This document shows positions 1-5,286 of a DNA stretch of 7,866 nt, piece by piece. The notes below the pieces were generated by a model, which saw only the letters and a list, made by a program, of their open reading frames with translations, ran no database searches and was not told where the DNA came from. Numbering within the stretch: the stretch's first letter is position 1; each line of letters begins with the position of its first letter. Location of the stretch: positions 1 through 7,866 of the forward strand of contig JAICYA010000079.1 in assembly GCA_025934455.1 (NCBI GenBank), in the 5' to 3' direction. Origin of the DNA: Rudaea sp. (GTDB lineage Bacteria; Pseudomonadota; Gammaproteobacteria; Xanthomonadales; Rhodanobacteraceae). A program made the translations under genes and the position numbers.

Positions 1-712
1 CGCCGTCGACGGAAATCGGCGCGAAGCCTTCCGGCAGCACAGGTCCCAGCGTCTCCTCGCGCGCCTGGCCGGAAACCGCCAGTATGATCTGCGTGTCCAA
101 CTGCGCCGGTACGCCGTCGGTGAGCTTGCGAAACACGCGCACATCGATATGGTCGGCTTGCCGGGCGACCGCTGCACCGCGGCCCAGAGTGACCTCGCCG
201 CCATCGCGCTGAACCTGCACGACGGGTTTGCCATCCACAGCCAGCGCGACCAAGCCGATGTTTCCCGGTACGGTCAAGGTCTGCGGGCGCTCGCGCCAGG
301 GAATCGTGCCCTTGATCGTGTAATTGCCCGGCGCCAGCCACAGCGCTGGTTCGCTACCGTGTTCGAGCACGGGCTGCGCCTGCGCATTCACCGTGACCTG
401 CTGCGGCCAATGCTGCGCATCGCCCGGCAGATAAACCCGGCTCGGCGCTTGCACGCGCCAGACAATGGAAAACGTCGCGCCGTCGGCAGTCGCATCCAGA
501 TGCAGGGTGCCCGGCCAGGCACAGACGAAATCGCCCGCCGCGTTTGGCGCGCGCGTTGCGACGAACGGACAGGCGCGATAATCGAGGTCGTGCAGGACCC
601 AGGCCTGCCAGTCCTTCAGCGCTGTCGGCAACGACGCGTCGGCGGGCGTCTGCGCCTGTATACTTGTGGACAATGCAAGAAGGCAGCCGAACAGCAGGAA
701 TCCGATTCGCAT
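1..712 (-). CDS. Exported protein of unknown function, N-terminal 237 codons (3' end outside window)
   Basis: An open frame runs leftward from an ATG at 712-710 to the window edge without a stop. A GGGAG Shine-Dalgarno sequence (719-723) lies 6 nt before the ATG, which supports this start. The product begins with a signal peptide: MRIG, a hydrophobic core at about residues 5-18, then a likely signal peptidase I cut near residue 20 (SIQA/QT). The mature part is rich in Trp and beta-prone, with two cysteines (48 and 64) that could form a disulfide. No catalytic motif or named domain is recognised. It faintly recalls very long uncharacterised exported proteins of gammaproteobacteria, but that is an impression only. 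It follows the DUF5706-type gene after 59 bp on the same strand, so the two may be cotranscribed. The reading frame is clear and the function unknown. Confidence 0.8.
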   Translation of the reverse strand, partial: MRIGFLLFGCLLALSTSIQAQTPADASLPTALKDWQAWVLHDLDYRACPFVATRAPNAAGDFVCAWPGTLHLDATADGATFSIVWRVQAPSRVYLPGDAQHWPQQVTVNAQAQPVLEHGSEPALWLAPGNYTIKGTIPWRERPQTLTVPGNIGLVALAVDGKPVVQVQRDGGEVTLGRGAAVARQADHIDVRVFRKLTDGVPAQLDTQIILAVSGQAREETLGPVLPEGFAPISVDG

Positions 713-771
713 GCGACGCTCCCGTGACGTGGACGATGGCCGGATGCAACGCAGGCAGCGCGGCGGCGGGG

Positions 772-1344
772 TTAACCCGTGCCCGCATGCGCGAGCAGGC
801 GCCAGCCCTGTTCGGCGCAGGCAAGCACGAAACCGGCAAGGAAAAACAGATAGCTGAAGCGCAGGTAACGGTATTTGTAGTGGGCCAGATAGACGCCCAG
901 CGAGTAGATGTCGGCGGCCCAGGTCGCATAGGGCGAGCCGTCGCGGGCCAGGGCATGGGCCATTTCCTGCAGGTAGCGTTCGCGCGCGAGCACGCCGAAA
1001 TGGCCGAAAAAGAGCAGGTTGAATCCGGATGGCAGCGAACCGTCGGGATTCAGTTTCGGCGGCCGGTACTTCGGCAGCACGGCAAGGACGGCGAGCAGCA
1101 GCGCAAGCAGGGTGAATGCGCCGAGGATCAGTGCGGCGACGCGCAAATCCGGATCGTTGAGCCGGCCCAGGGTCAGGGTCAGCACGATCGAGGACATGGT
1201 GATGATGATGTTGGCCTTGGTGTCGGCCATGCTCGACAGCTGCACATGATGTTGCTGCGCGGTACGCAACAGGTTGTCCGTGGTGCCGCGTTCGGGAATG
1301 TCGGCGAACAGCGCGCTGGAGCGTTGTGACGGTGGTTGTTCCAT
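772..1344 (-). CDS. DUF5706 / Pycsar effector (PycTM)-like small membrane protein, no cyclase nearby
   Basis: From the ATG at 1344-1342 this encodes 190 residues. A short polar N-terminus is followed by SMADTKANIIITMSSIVLT (residues 38-56). The ADxKA segment running into a first hydrophobic helix is the hallmark I associate with DUF5706/PycTM. A second helix lies at about 69-90 (VAALILGAFTLLALLLAVLA), then a polar loop with PKYRPPKLNPDG and GHFG near 91-117, and a third helix at about 162-177. Known family role: in Pycsar systems PycTM binds cCMP or cUMP made by a PycC cyclase and disrupts the inner membrane of phage-infected cells. Here neither neighbour is a cyclase, so function is open; solitary members may have a housekeeping role. 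The start is uncertain: in-frame ATGs also lie at 1359, 1374 and 1395, and none has a strong Shine-Dalgarno sequence. A still longer frame to 1500 would cover the divergent gene and is unlikely. Confidence 0.82.
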   Translation of the reverse strand: MEQPPSQRSSALFADIPERGTTDNLLRTAQQHHVQLSSMADTKANIIITMSSIVLTLTLGRLNDPDLRVAALILGAFTLLALLLAVLAVLPKYRPPKLNPDGSLPSGFNLLFFGHFGVLARERYLQEMAHALARDGSPYATWAADIYSLGVYLAHYKYRYLRFSYLFFLAGFVLACAEQGWRLLAHAGTG

Positions 1345-1347
1345 CAG

Positions 1348-1392
1348 CTTAATGTCCATCGACCTAATGTCCATCAACTCAATGTCTATCAA
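1348..1392 (-). repeat. Three 15-bp tandem repeats spanning alternative start codons
   Basis: Three adjoining 15-bp units (1348-1362, 1363-1377, 1378-1392) share the core AATGTCYATC on the plus strand. Units 1 and 2 match at 13 of 15 positions, units 2 and 3 at 12 of 15. Because the unit is a multiple of three, on the minus strand it keeps the frame of the DUF5706-type gene and encodes a five-residue repeat (ELMDI, RSMDI, then KLMEQ). In-frame ATGs therefore fall every 15 nt, at 1374, 1359 and 1344. The repeat fills most of the short divergent gap to the hydrolase gene at 1419. Confidence 0.75.
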
Positions 1393-1418
1393 CATCAGCC
1401 CATGACAGAATACGCCGC

Positions 1419-2315
1419 ATGATAGGAAGCGCGCGCCGGCTTGGCAATCGTCTCGTGCTGACCGCCGGCGTGCTCGCGCTTGCTGGCTGCGCGGACGCAT
1501 TTTTCGCCACCGTGGACCGGCTCGAATACTCGCGCAACGTAGTCGAACGCGACCGCATCGTGTTCGATGCCGGGCACGACCTCGCGCTCGATGCCTATGC
1601 GCCGGTCGGTGCGAGCGCGGATCCGGTCGTGGTGTTTTTCTACGGCGGCAGCTGGAGCGAAGGCAAGCGCCACTGGTATCGCTATGTCGGCGACGCGCTG
1701 GCGGGCAACGGCGTGGTCGTGTTGATTCCGGACTATCGCAAGTTTCCGGACGTGCGCTTTCCCGCCTTCATGCACGACGCCGCGCACGCGGTGGCGTGGG
1801 CGCGCGAGCATGCCGCCGAATTCGGCGGCGATCCGCGGCGCATTTTCGTGATGGGGCATTCCGCCGGCGGCCAGATCGCCGCCCTGCTCGCCTGCGACAA
1901 GCGTTATCTGAATGCCGTCGGCATGCGGCCGCGCGATCTGGCCGGCATGATCGGCGTGGCCGGCGCCTATGCGTTCCTGCCCTTCGTCGAGGACGAGCCG
2001 GAGATCTTCGGCGACGACGCGCAAGGCCGCTACGATTCGCAGCCGATCAATTTCGTCGATGGCGACGAGCCGCCGATGCTGCTGTTGCAGGGCACGGACG
2101 ACGAGGAAGTGCCGCCGAACAATGCGCAGGCGATGGCCGAACGCGCGCAGGCGATGGACGGCACGGCCACGCTGAAACTGTATCCGGACGTCGGCCACAA
2201 CCGCATCCTGCTCGCCCTCGCGCGTGGCCACGAGGCGCATATCCCCACGCTGGCCGATACGTTGGCGTTCATCGCGCGCATCGATGCCGCCGACAAGACG
2301 GCACCGATGCGTTGA
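1419..2315 (+). CDS. Lipoprotein alpha/beta hydrolase, BD-FAE/carboxylesterase type
   Basis: The product has 298 residues. It starts with a lipoprotein signal peptide: RRLGNR, a hydrophobic stretch, and the lipobox LAGC with Cys24 as the lipidation site, so it should be anchored to a membrane facing the periplasm. The rest is an alpha/beta-hydrolase fold: oxyanion-hole motif FFYGGSW (73-79, in the place of the usual HGGxW), nucleophile elbow GHSAGG with Ser148, acid Asp227 in LLQGTDDEEVP, and His260 in DVGHN. These form a complete Ser/Asp/His triad in the expected order. The family hydrolyses carboxylic esters such as feruloyl, acetyl or small lipid esters; the substrate cannot be read from the sequence. 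It diverges from the DUF5706-type gene and converges on ahpD with only 9 bp between stop codons, and no terminator is visible there. Ribosome binding before the ATG is weak. Family call is firm, substrate unknown. Confidence 0.88.
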   Translation: MIGSARRLGNRLVLTAGVLALAGCADAFFATVDRLEYSRNVVERDRIVFDAGHDLALDAYAPVGASADPVVVFFYGGSWSEGKRHWYRYVGDALAGNGVVVLIPDYRKFPDVRFPAFMHDAAHAVAWAREHAAEFGGDPRRIFVMGHSAGGQIAALLACDKRYLNAVGMRPRDLAGMIGVAGAYAFLPFVEDEPEIFGDDAQGRYDSQPINFVDGDEPPMLLLQGTDDEEVPPNNAQAMAERAQAMDGTATLKLYPDVGHNRILLALARGHEAHIPTLADTLAFIARIDAADKTAPMR

Positions 2316-2324
2316 TCTTCGCGC

Positions 2325-2885
2325 TCAAGCCGCCGCGGCGAGTTCGGAAATCGCCGAGGCAGTTTGTTCCAGCGTCACCGCCACCGCATGCACCACCGCC
2401 GCGATGCGCACCGCGCTCTGGATCGCCTGCGCGGACACGCCGTGCTTCTTCAGCGTCTTCTCGTGCGAATCCATGCACTGGCCGCAGCCGTTGATCGCGG
2501 ACACCGCGATCGAACACAGTTCGAAATCGAGCTTTTCGCAGCCCGGGTTGGCCATCGCGTTCATGCGCAATCCGGCGCGCAGGGTCTGGTATTCCGGGTC
2601 CGACACCAAGTGCGTGAAGCGATAGTAGATATTGTTCATCGCCATGATCGCGGCGGCGCTGCGGGCGCCGTCGAGTTCCTGCGGGCTGGCGGACTTTGCC
2701 GCTTCCATGGCAATTGCATCAATCGATGCTGCGTGCCGCGACGCGATGGCGGCAGCCAGCGCGACCAGGCCGATCTGCTTCTGGGTCAGGCCCGGCGCTC
2801 CGATTTCGGCGAGCACGGAATCCAGGTTCAGTCGCAGATCCTTTGCGTAGTCGGGAATGCGGGATTTGAGTTCGTTCAAGTTCAT
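2325..2885 (-). CDS. ahpD: Alkyl hydroperoxidase AhpD (carboxymuconolactone decarboxylase-like)
   Basis: The product has 186 residues, close to the usual AhpD length (about 175-180). It is all alpha-helical in character and carries the full AhpD relay: Glu122, Cys134-Gly-Gln-Cys137 and His141, in the segment FELCSIAVSAINGCGQCMDS plus H. The spacing equals that of Mycobacterium tuberculosis AhpD (Glu118, Cys130, Cys133, His137). In the known system AhpD passes electrons from lipoylated dihydrolipoamide succinyltransferase and lipoamide dehydrogenase to AhpC, and has weak peroxidase activity of its own. The start at 2885 is set by GGAGA (2891-2895) 5 nt upstream; a longer frame reaching 3131 would overlap ahpC and is rejected. 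It is downstream of ahpC after 52 bp on the same strand, so it is probably the second gene of an OxyR-controlled operon. Confidence 0.95.
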   Translation of the reverse strand: MNLNELKSRIPDYAKDLRLNLDSVLAEIGAPGLTQKQIGLVALAAAIASRHAASIDAIAMEAAKSASPQELDGARSAAAIMAMNNIYYRFTHLVSDPEYQTLRAGLRMNAMANPGCEKLDFELCSIAVSAINGCGQCMDSHEKTLKKHGVSAQAIQSAVRIAAVVHAVAVTLEQTASAISELAAAA

Positions 2886-2903
2886 TGCGTTCTCCGAAGA
2901 ACC

Positions 2904-2920
2904 GGCGGCACAATGCCGCC
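2904..2920 (-). other. Stem-loop between ahpC and ahpD
   Basis: A perfect 7-bp stem (GGCGGCA / TGCCGCC) closes a 3-nt loop in the 52-bp gap between ahpC and ahpD. No T-run follows on the minus strand, so it is not a standard intrinsic terminator. It could protect the ahpC transcript end after processing or slow transcription, giving more ahpC than ahpD. That role is inferred. Confidence 0.5.
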
Positions 2921-2937
2921 AGCTCGCATTGATGGGA

Positions 2938-3480
2938 TCAAGCCGCTTTGAGCGTTTCTTCGCCGCGGCTCCAATTGCACGGGCAAAGCTCGTCGGTCTG
3001 CAAGGCATCGAGTACGCGCAGAACTTCGGCCGGATTGCGCCCGACGCTGCCGTCGGTGACGTAGGCGAAGCGGATGATTCCTTCCGGATCGACGAGGAAC
3101 GTCGCGCGCTTGGCCACGCCTTCTGCTTCATCGAGGATGCCGAGCGCGGAACTCAGGCGCTTGGCCGTGTCGGCCAGCATCGGGAACGGCAGGAAACGCA
3201 GATCCTTGTGGTCTTTACGCCAGGCCAGATGCACGAATTCGGTGTCCGTGCTCGCGGCGAGGACCTGGCAGTCGCGGTCGCGGAACTGTGCGTTCAAATC
3301 GCCGAAACCCTTGATCTCGGTCGGACAGACGAAGGTGAAATCCTTTGGGTAGAAGAACACCAGCGTCCACTTGCCCTTGTAGGTGTTGTTGTCGATCTCG
3401 GCAAACGCCGTGTCGAGGCTATCGATGGCCACGGTGGCCTTGAGTTTGAATTCGGGAAACTTGTCGCCGACGGTAAGCAT
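2938..3480 (-). CDS. ahpC: Peroxiredoxin AhpC, three-cysteine (mycobacterial-like) type
   Basis: The product has 180 residues and reduces hydrogen peroxide, organic hydroperoxides and probably peroxynitrite in the cytoplasm. It is a thioredoxin-fold peroxiredoxin. FFYPKDFTFVCPTE carries the peroxidatic Cys52 with the conserved Pro and Thr around it. The C-terminal segment DELCPCNW carries Cys166 and Cys168. In M. tuberculosis AhpC the corresponding residues are Cys61, Cys174 and Cys176, and this Cys-x-Cys end goes with AhpD as reductant rather than AhpF, which fits the ahpD gene next door and the lack of ahpF here. The start is fixed by AGGAG (3487-3491) 6 nt before the ATG; an in-frame extension to 3576 would read through the promoter. 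It is transcribed away from oxyR from a promoter at 3552-3580 next to an OxyR-type site, so peroxide induction is expected. Confidence 0.96.
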   Translation of the reverse strand: MLTVGDKFPEFKLKATVAIDSLDTAFAEIDNNTYKGKWTLVFFYPKDFTFVCPTEIKGFGDLNAQFRDRDCQVLAASTDTEFVHLAWRKDHKDLRFLPFPMLADTAKRLSSALGILDEAEGVAKRATFLVDPEGIIRFAYVTDGSVGRNPAEVLRVLDALQTDELCPCNWSRGEETLKAA

Positions 3481-3490
3481 GCTGGACTCC

Positions 3491-3526
3491 TGATGTCGTG
3501 GTTGGGAATGATGTCGTGGTTGGAAA
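3491..3526 (-). repeat. 18-bp tandem duplication in the ahpC leader
   Basis: Two adjoining 18-bp units (3491-3508 and 3509-3526) beginning TGATGTCGTGGTTGG match at 17 of 18 positions. They lie between the predicted ahpC transcription start and its Shine-Dalgarno sequence, so the ahpC mRNA leader should carry the sequence CCAACCACGACAUCA twice. The function is unknown; recent slippage or duplication is the simplest origin. Confidence 0.8.
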
Positions 3527-3551
3527 GACGGCCCGGCTGGGCACGGGATCA

Positions 3552-3580
3552 AAGATAGGATCGCGCGATCGATCATTCAA
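3552..3580 (-). promoter_or_regulatory. Candidate ahpC promoter (-35 TTGAAT, -10 TATCTT)
   Basis: On the minus strand TTGAAT (3580-3575) and TATCTT (3557-3552) are separated by 17 bp. Each matches the sigma-70 consensus at 4 of 6 positions. The -35 box abuts the OxyR-type site at 3581-3617, the usual arrangement for OxyR contact with RNA polymerase. Transcription would begin near 3545, giving a leader of about 65 nt. The spacer holds a perfect 12-bp palindrome, GATCGCGCGATC (3559-3570). Confidence 0.65.
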
Positions 3581-3617
3581 ATCGATTGATGCTATACTTT
3601 CGATAGTTTTTTCAAAT
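3581..3617. promoter_or_regulatory. OxyR-type binding site in the ahpC-oxyR intergenic region
   Basis: The known OxyR tetramer site is ATAG-N7-CTAT-N7-ATAG-N7-CTAT. Here the quartets are ATCG (3581-3584), CTAT (3592-3595), ATAG (3603-3606) and AAAT (3614-3617), each separated by exactly 7 bp: 13 of 16 quartet bases agree and the central pair is perfect. The site adjoins the ahpC -35 box on one side and covers the likely oxyR -10 element on the other. This predicts activation of ahpC and repression of oxyR by its own product. Confidence 0.78.
3593..3598 (+). promoter_or_regulatory. Candidate oxyR -10 element (TATACT)
   Basis: TATACT matches the sigma-70 -10 consensus at 5 of 6 positions and would start transcription about 25-30 nt before the GTG start of oxyR. 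No good -35 hexamer is seen 16-18 bp upstream. It lies inside the OxyR-type site, so bound OxyR should block it, in line with the negative autoregulation known for OxyR. Confidence 0.45.
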
Positions 3618-3620
3618 GAC

Positions 3621-3626
3621 TGGAGA
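3621..3626 (+). promoter_or_regulatory. Ribosome binding site that sets the oxyR GTG start
   Basis: TGGAGA lies 6 nt before GTG 3633-3635. It decides in favour of this GTG over an in-frame ATG at 3498, which would add 45 residues translated from the regulatory region and the ahpC leader. The protein from the GTG begins MNLRDLRYLVALAEHRHF, which aligns with the E. coli OxyR N-terminus without offset. Confidence 0.8.
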
Positions 3627-3632
3627 AACCCC

Positions 3633-4589
3633 GTGAATCTGCGCGACCTGCGTTACCTCGTCGCCCTGGCCGAGCACCGCCATTTCGGCCGCGCTGCCGC
3701 GGCGAGCTTCGTCAGCCAGCCGACCCTGTCCACGCAGATCAAGAAACTCGAAGACGAACTCGGCGTGGCCCTGGTCGAACGCACGCCGCGCAAGGTGCTG
3801 CTCACCGAAGTCGGGCGCGAGATCGCGCAGCGCGCGCGCGAGGTACTCAACGAGGTCGAGCAGATCAAGGCGATCGCACGGCGCACACTGGATCCGGAAT
3901 CCGGCACGGTGCGTCTGGGCATCTTCCCGACGCTGGGTCCGTACCTGCTGCCGCACGTCGTGCCGGTGATCCGTGAGCGTTTTCCGCGCCTGGAATTATT
4001 GCTGGTCGAGGAAAAAACCGAGGTCGTGCTGCGCCTGCTGCGAGAGGGCCGCCTCGACGCCGGTGTGCTCGCCCTGCCCGTCCACGACGATCAGCTGCAT
4101 GCCGAATTCCTGTTCGAGGAGCCCTTCCTGCTCGCCGTGCCCGAGCAGCACGAATTGAGCCGGCGCAAGGCGCTCAAGATGGATGACCTCGCCGACCAGA
4201 GCCTGCTCCTGCTCGACGACGGCCATTGCCTGCGCGATCAGGCGCTGGAGGTGTGCCACCTGTCCGGCGCGAACGAGAAATCCGGTTTCCGCGCGACCAG
4301 CCTGGAAACCCTGCGCCAGATGGTCGCGGCCAATGTCGGCATCACCCTGCTGCCCACGCTCGCGGTGCAGCCGCCCGTGGCACATTCGGACAACGTGCAT
4401 CTCGTGCCGTTCCGCGGCCACGCGCCGAGCCGGCGCATCGCCATGCTCTGGCGCAAGAGTTCGGCGATGGCGGGCTTCCTGAAGAAATTCGCGGAGATTT
4501 TTCGCGAGCTGCCGAAAGGGTTGCTGGATGCCCGCGGTGCCGCGGCAGAATCGCCCGTGCAGACGGCCCGGCGACGCGCGCATCGATAG
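3633..4589 (+). CDS. oxyR: Peroxide-sensing LysR-type regulator OxyR
   Basis: The product has 318 residues (E. coli OxyR has 305) and starts at GTG. Residues 1-60 form the LysR winged helix-turn-helix with the recognition segment FVSQPTLSTQIKKLEDELG. The regulatory domain follows, with GPYLLPHVVP near 102-111. The redox motif DGHCLRDQALEVC places cysteines at 199 and 208, exactly the E. coli positions that form the regulatory disulfide on peroxide oxidation. RATSLETLRQMVAANVGITLLP (220-241) is another strongly conserved OxyR block; this makes the assignment firm. About 15-20 extra residues at the C-terminus, rich in Ala and Arg, are not conserved. The gene diverges from ahpC, and sites of its own type lie at both ends. 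Its TAG stop is part of the second site (4586-4622). No terminator is seen after it, so read-through into the rubrerythrin gene is possible. Confidence 0.97.
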   Translation: MNLRDLRYLVALAEHRHFGRAAAASFVSQPTLSTQIKKLEDELGVALVERTPRKVLLTEVGREIAQRAREVLNEVEQIKAIARRTLDPESGTVRLGIFPTLGPYLLPHVVPVIRERFPRLELLLVEEKTEVVLRLLREGRLDAGVLALPVHDDQLHAEFLFEEPFLLAVPEQHELSRRKALKMDDLADQSLLLLDDGHCLRDQALEVCHLSGANEKSGFRATSLETLRQMVAANVGITLLPTLAVQPPVAHSDNVHLVPFRGHAPSRRIAMLWRKSSAMAGFLKKFAEIFRELPKGLLDARGAAAESPVQTARRRAHR

Positions 4590-4622
4590 ACATTGACTAT
4601 TGGATCAATCGGAACAATCGAT
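4586..4622. promoter_or_regulatory. OxyR-type binding site upstream of the rubrerythrin gene cluster
   Basis: The quartets ATAG (4586-4589), CTAT (4597-4600), ATCG (4608-4611) and CGAT (4619-4622) follow each other with exactly 7 bp between them, matching the OxyR tetramer pattern at 14 of 16 quartet bases. The first half-site is a perfect ATAG-N7-CTAT. The first quartet includes the TAG stop codon of oxyR. The far edge adjoins a candidate -35 box, the same geometry as at ahpC. Confidence 0.75.
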
Positions 4623-4651
4623 TTTCAAGACGCGCTCCGCTGCGTTACGCT
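4623..4651 (+). promoter_or_regulatory. Candidate promoter for the rubrerythrin cluster (-35 TTTCAA, -10 TACGCT)
   Basis: TTTCAA (4623-4628) and TACGCT (4646-4651) are 17 bp apart. Each agrees with the sigma-70 consensus at only 3 of 6 positions, so the promoter would be weak without an activator. The -35 starts at the base after the OxyR-type site, as at ahpC. A start near 4658 would give a leader of about 50 nt containing a small stem-loop (GCCGC-GCAT-GCGGC, 4662-4675). Confidence 0.42.
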
Positions 4652-4709
4652 GACGCCGTCCGCCGCGCATGCGGCAGGCTCGAATCTTCACCACAACACG
4701 AGGTGTGTC

Positions 4710-5129
4710 ATGGCCACTCTGAAAGGCTCCAAGACCGAGCAAAGTCTGAAAGATGCATTCGGCGGCGAATCGATGGCGAACCGCCGCTATCTCTACTTCG
4801 CCCAGAAGGCGGACGTGGAAGGCTACAACGACGTCTCCGCCGTGTTCCGTTCCACCGCCGAAGGCGAAACCGGCCACGCGCACGGGCACCTGGAATATCT
4901 CGAGCAGTGCGGCGATCCGGCCACCGGCCTGCCGTTCGGCGACACCAAGGCCAACCTCAAATCGGCGATCGCCGGCGAAACCCACGAATACACCGACATG
5001 TATCCGGGCATGGCCAAGACCGCGCGCGACGAAGGTTTCGGCGAAGTGGCCGACTGGTTCGAGACGCTGGCCAAGGCCGAACGTTCGCACGCGAACCGCT
5101 TCACCAAGGCGTTGAACGATCTCGCCTGA
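4710..5129 (+). CDS. rbr: Rubrerythrin-family di-iron peroxidase without rubredoxin domain
   Basis: The product has 139 residues, the size of a single four-helix-bundle erythrin domain. Iron ligands fit the rubrerythrin pattern: Glu20 in [10 protein letters not shown], Glu53 and His56 in [11 protein letters not shown], Glu90 and Glu93 in [11 protein letters not shown], and Glu124 and His127 in [10 protein letters not shown]. The C-terminal CxxC...CxxC rubredoxin domain of classical rubrerythrin (about 190 residues) is absent, so electrons must come from another protein. The family reduces hydrogen peroxide to water in the cytoplasm. GAGG (4700-4703) lies 6 nt before the ATG and supports this start; upstream in-frame codons would cover the promoter. 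It is the first gene of a three-gene set with the iron-sulfur and DUF3501 genes, behind an OxyR-type site, which points to peroxide induction. Confidence 0.92.
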   Translation: MATLKGSKTEQSLKDAFGGESMANRRYLYFAQKADVEGYNDVSAVFRSTAEGETGHAHGHLEYLEQCGDPATGLPFGDTKANLKSAIAGETHEYTDMYPGMAKTARDEGFGEVADWFETLAKAERSHANRFTKALNDLA

Positions 5130-5137
5130 GCTTTTCC

Positions 5138-5256
5138 CCCTCTCCCGCGGGCGGGAGAGGGCTGGGGTGCGGGTGCGTGCACGGATGTATTTTGCGTTCA
5201 ACACCTGCCACCCTCACCCGCGCCTTCGGCGCGACCTCTCCCGCCAGCGGGAGAGG
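5138..5256. repeat. Double-hairpin intergenic repeat, copy 1
   Basis: Two outer hairpins frame the element: CCCTCTCCCGC/GCGGGAGAGGG (5138-5148 and 5151-5161) and CCTCTCCCGC/GCGGGAGAGG (5235-5244 and 5247-5256). Between them lie GGGTGCGGGTGCG and CACCCTCACCCGCGCC, which can partly pair with each other, so the whole 119 bp is an imperfect inverted repeat. A second copy lies at 6651-6755. It resembles the REP/BIME-like repeats common between genes of GC-rich gammaproteobacteria. No T-run follows the stems, so it is not a typical terminator. It fills most of the 157-bp gap between the rubrerythrin and iron-sulfur genes. Confidence 0.88.
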
Positions 5257-5286
5257 TGACCTTCAATCGCCGCAGGTGAGGAAGTC

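Noticed and set aside
772..1344. Complete Pycsar anti-phage operon
   Set aside because: No nucleotide cyclase gene is present in the window; the genes on either side are an exported unknown protein and a lipoprotein esterase.
1348..1392. CRISPR array
   Set aside because: The 15-bp units adjoin without spacers and lie within a coding start region.
1345..1500. Longer N-terminus for the PycTM-like protein, up to 1500
   Set aside because: It would cover the start and signal peptide of the divergent hydrolase gene, and the added residues are Arg-rich and unlike the family.
1395..2240. 281-codon minus-strand open frame
   Set aside because: It is the shadow of the alpha/beta hydrolase, whose lipobox and catalytic triad are intact on the plus strand.
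2886..3131. Longer AhpD reaching into ahpC
   Set aside because: The ATG at 2885 has a good GGAGA sequence, and the resulting length and relay spacing match AhpD; the extension is out-of-frame ahpC.
2857..3558. 233-codon plus-strand open frame opposite ahpC
   Set aside because: AhpC on the other strand has all active-site motifs, and this frame would run through the ahpC promoter side without a recognisable product.
5138..5161. Intrinsic terminator after the rubrerythrin gene
   Set aside because: The stem is strong but no T-run follows on either strand, and the same element recurs at 6651, so it is a repeat.
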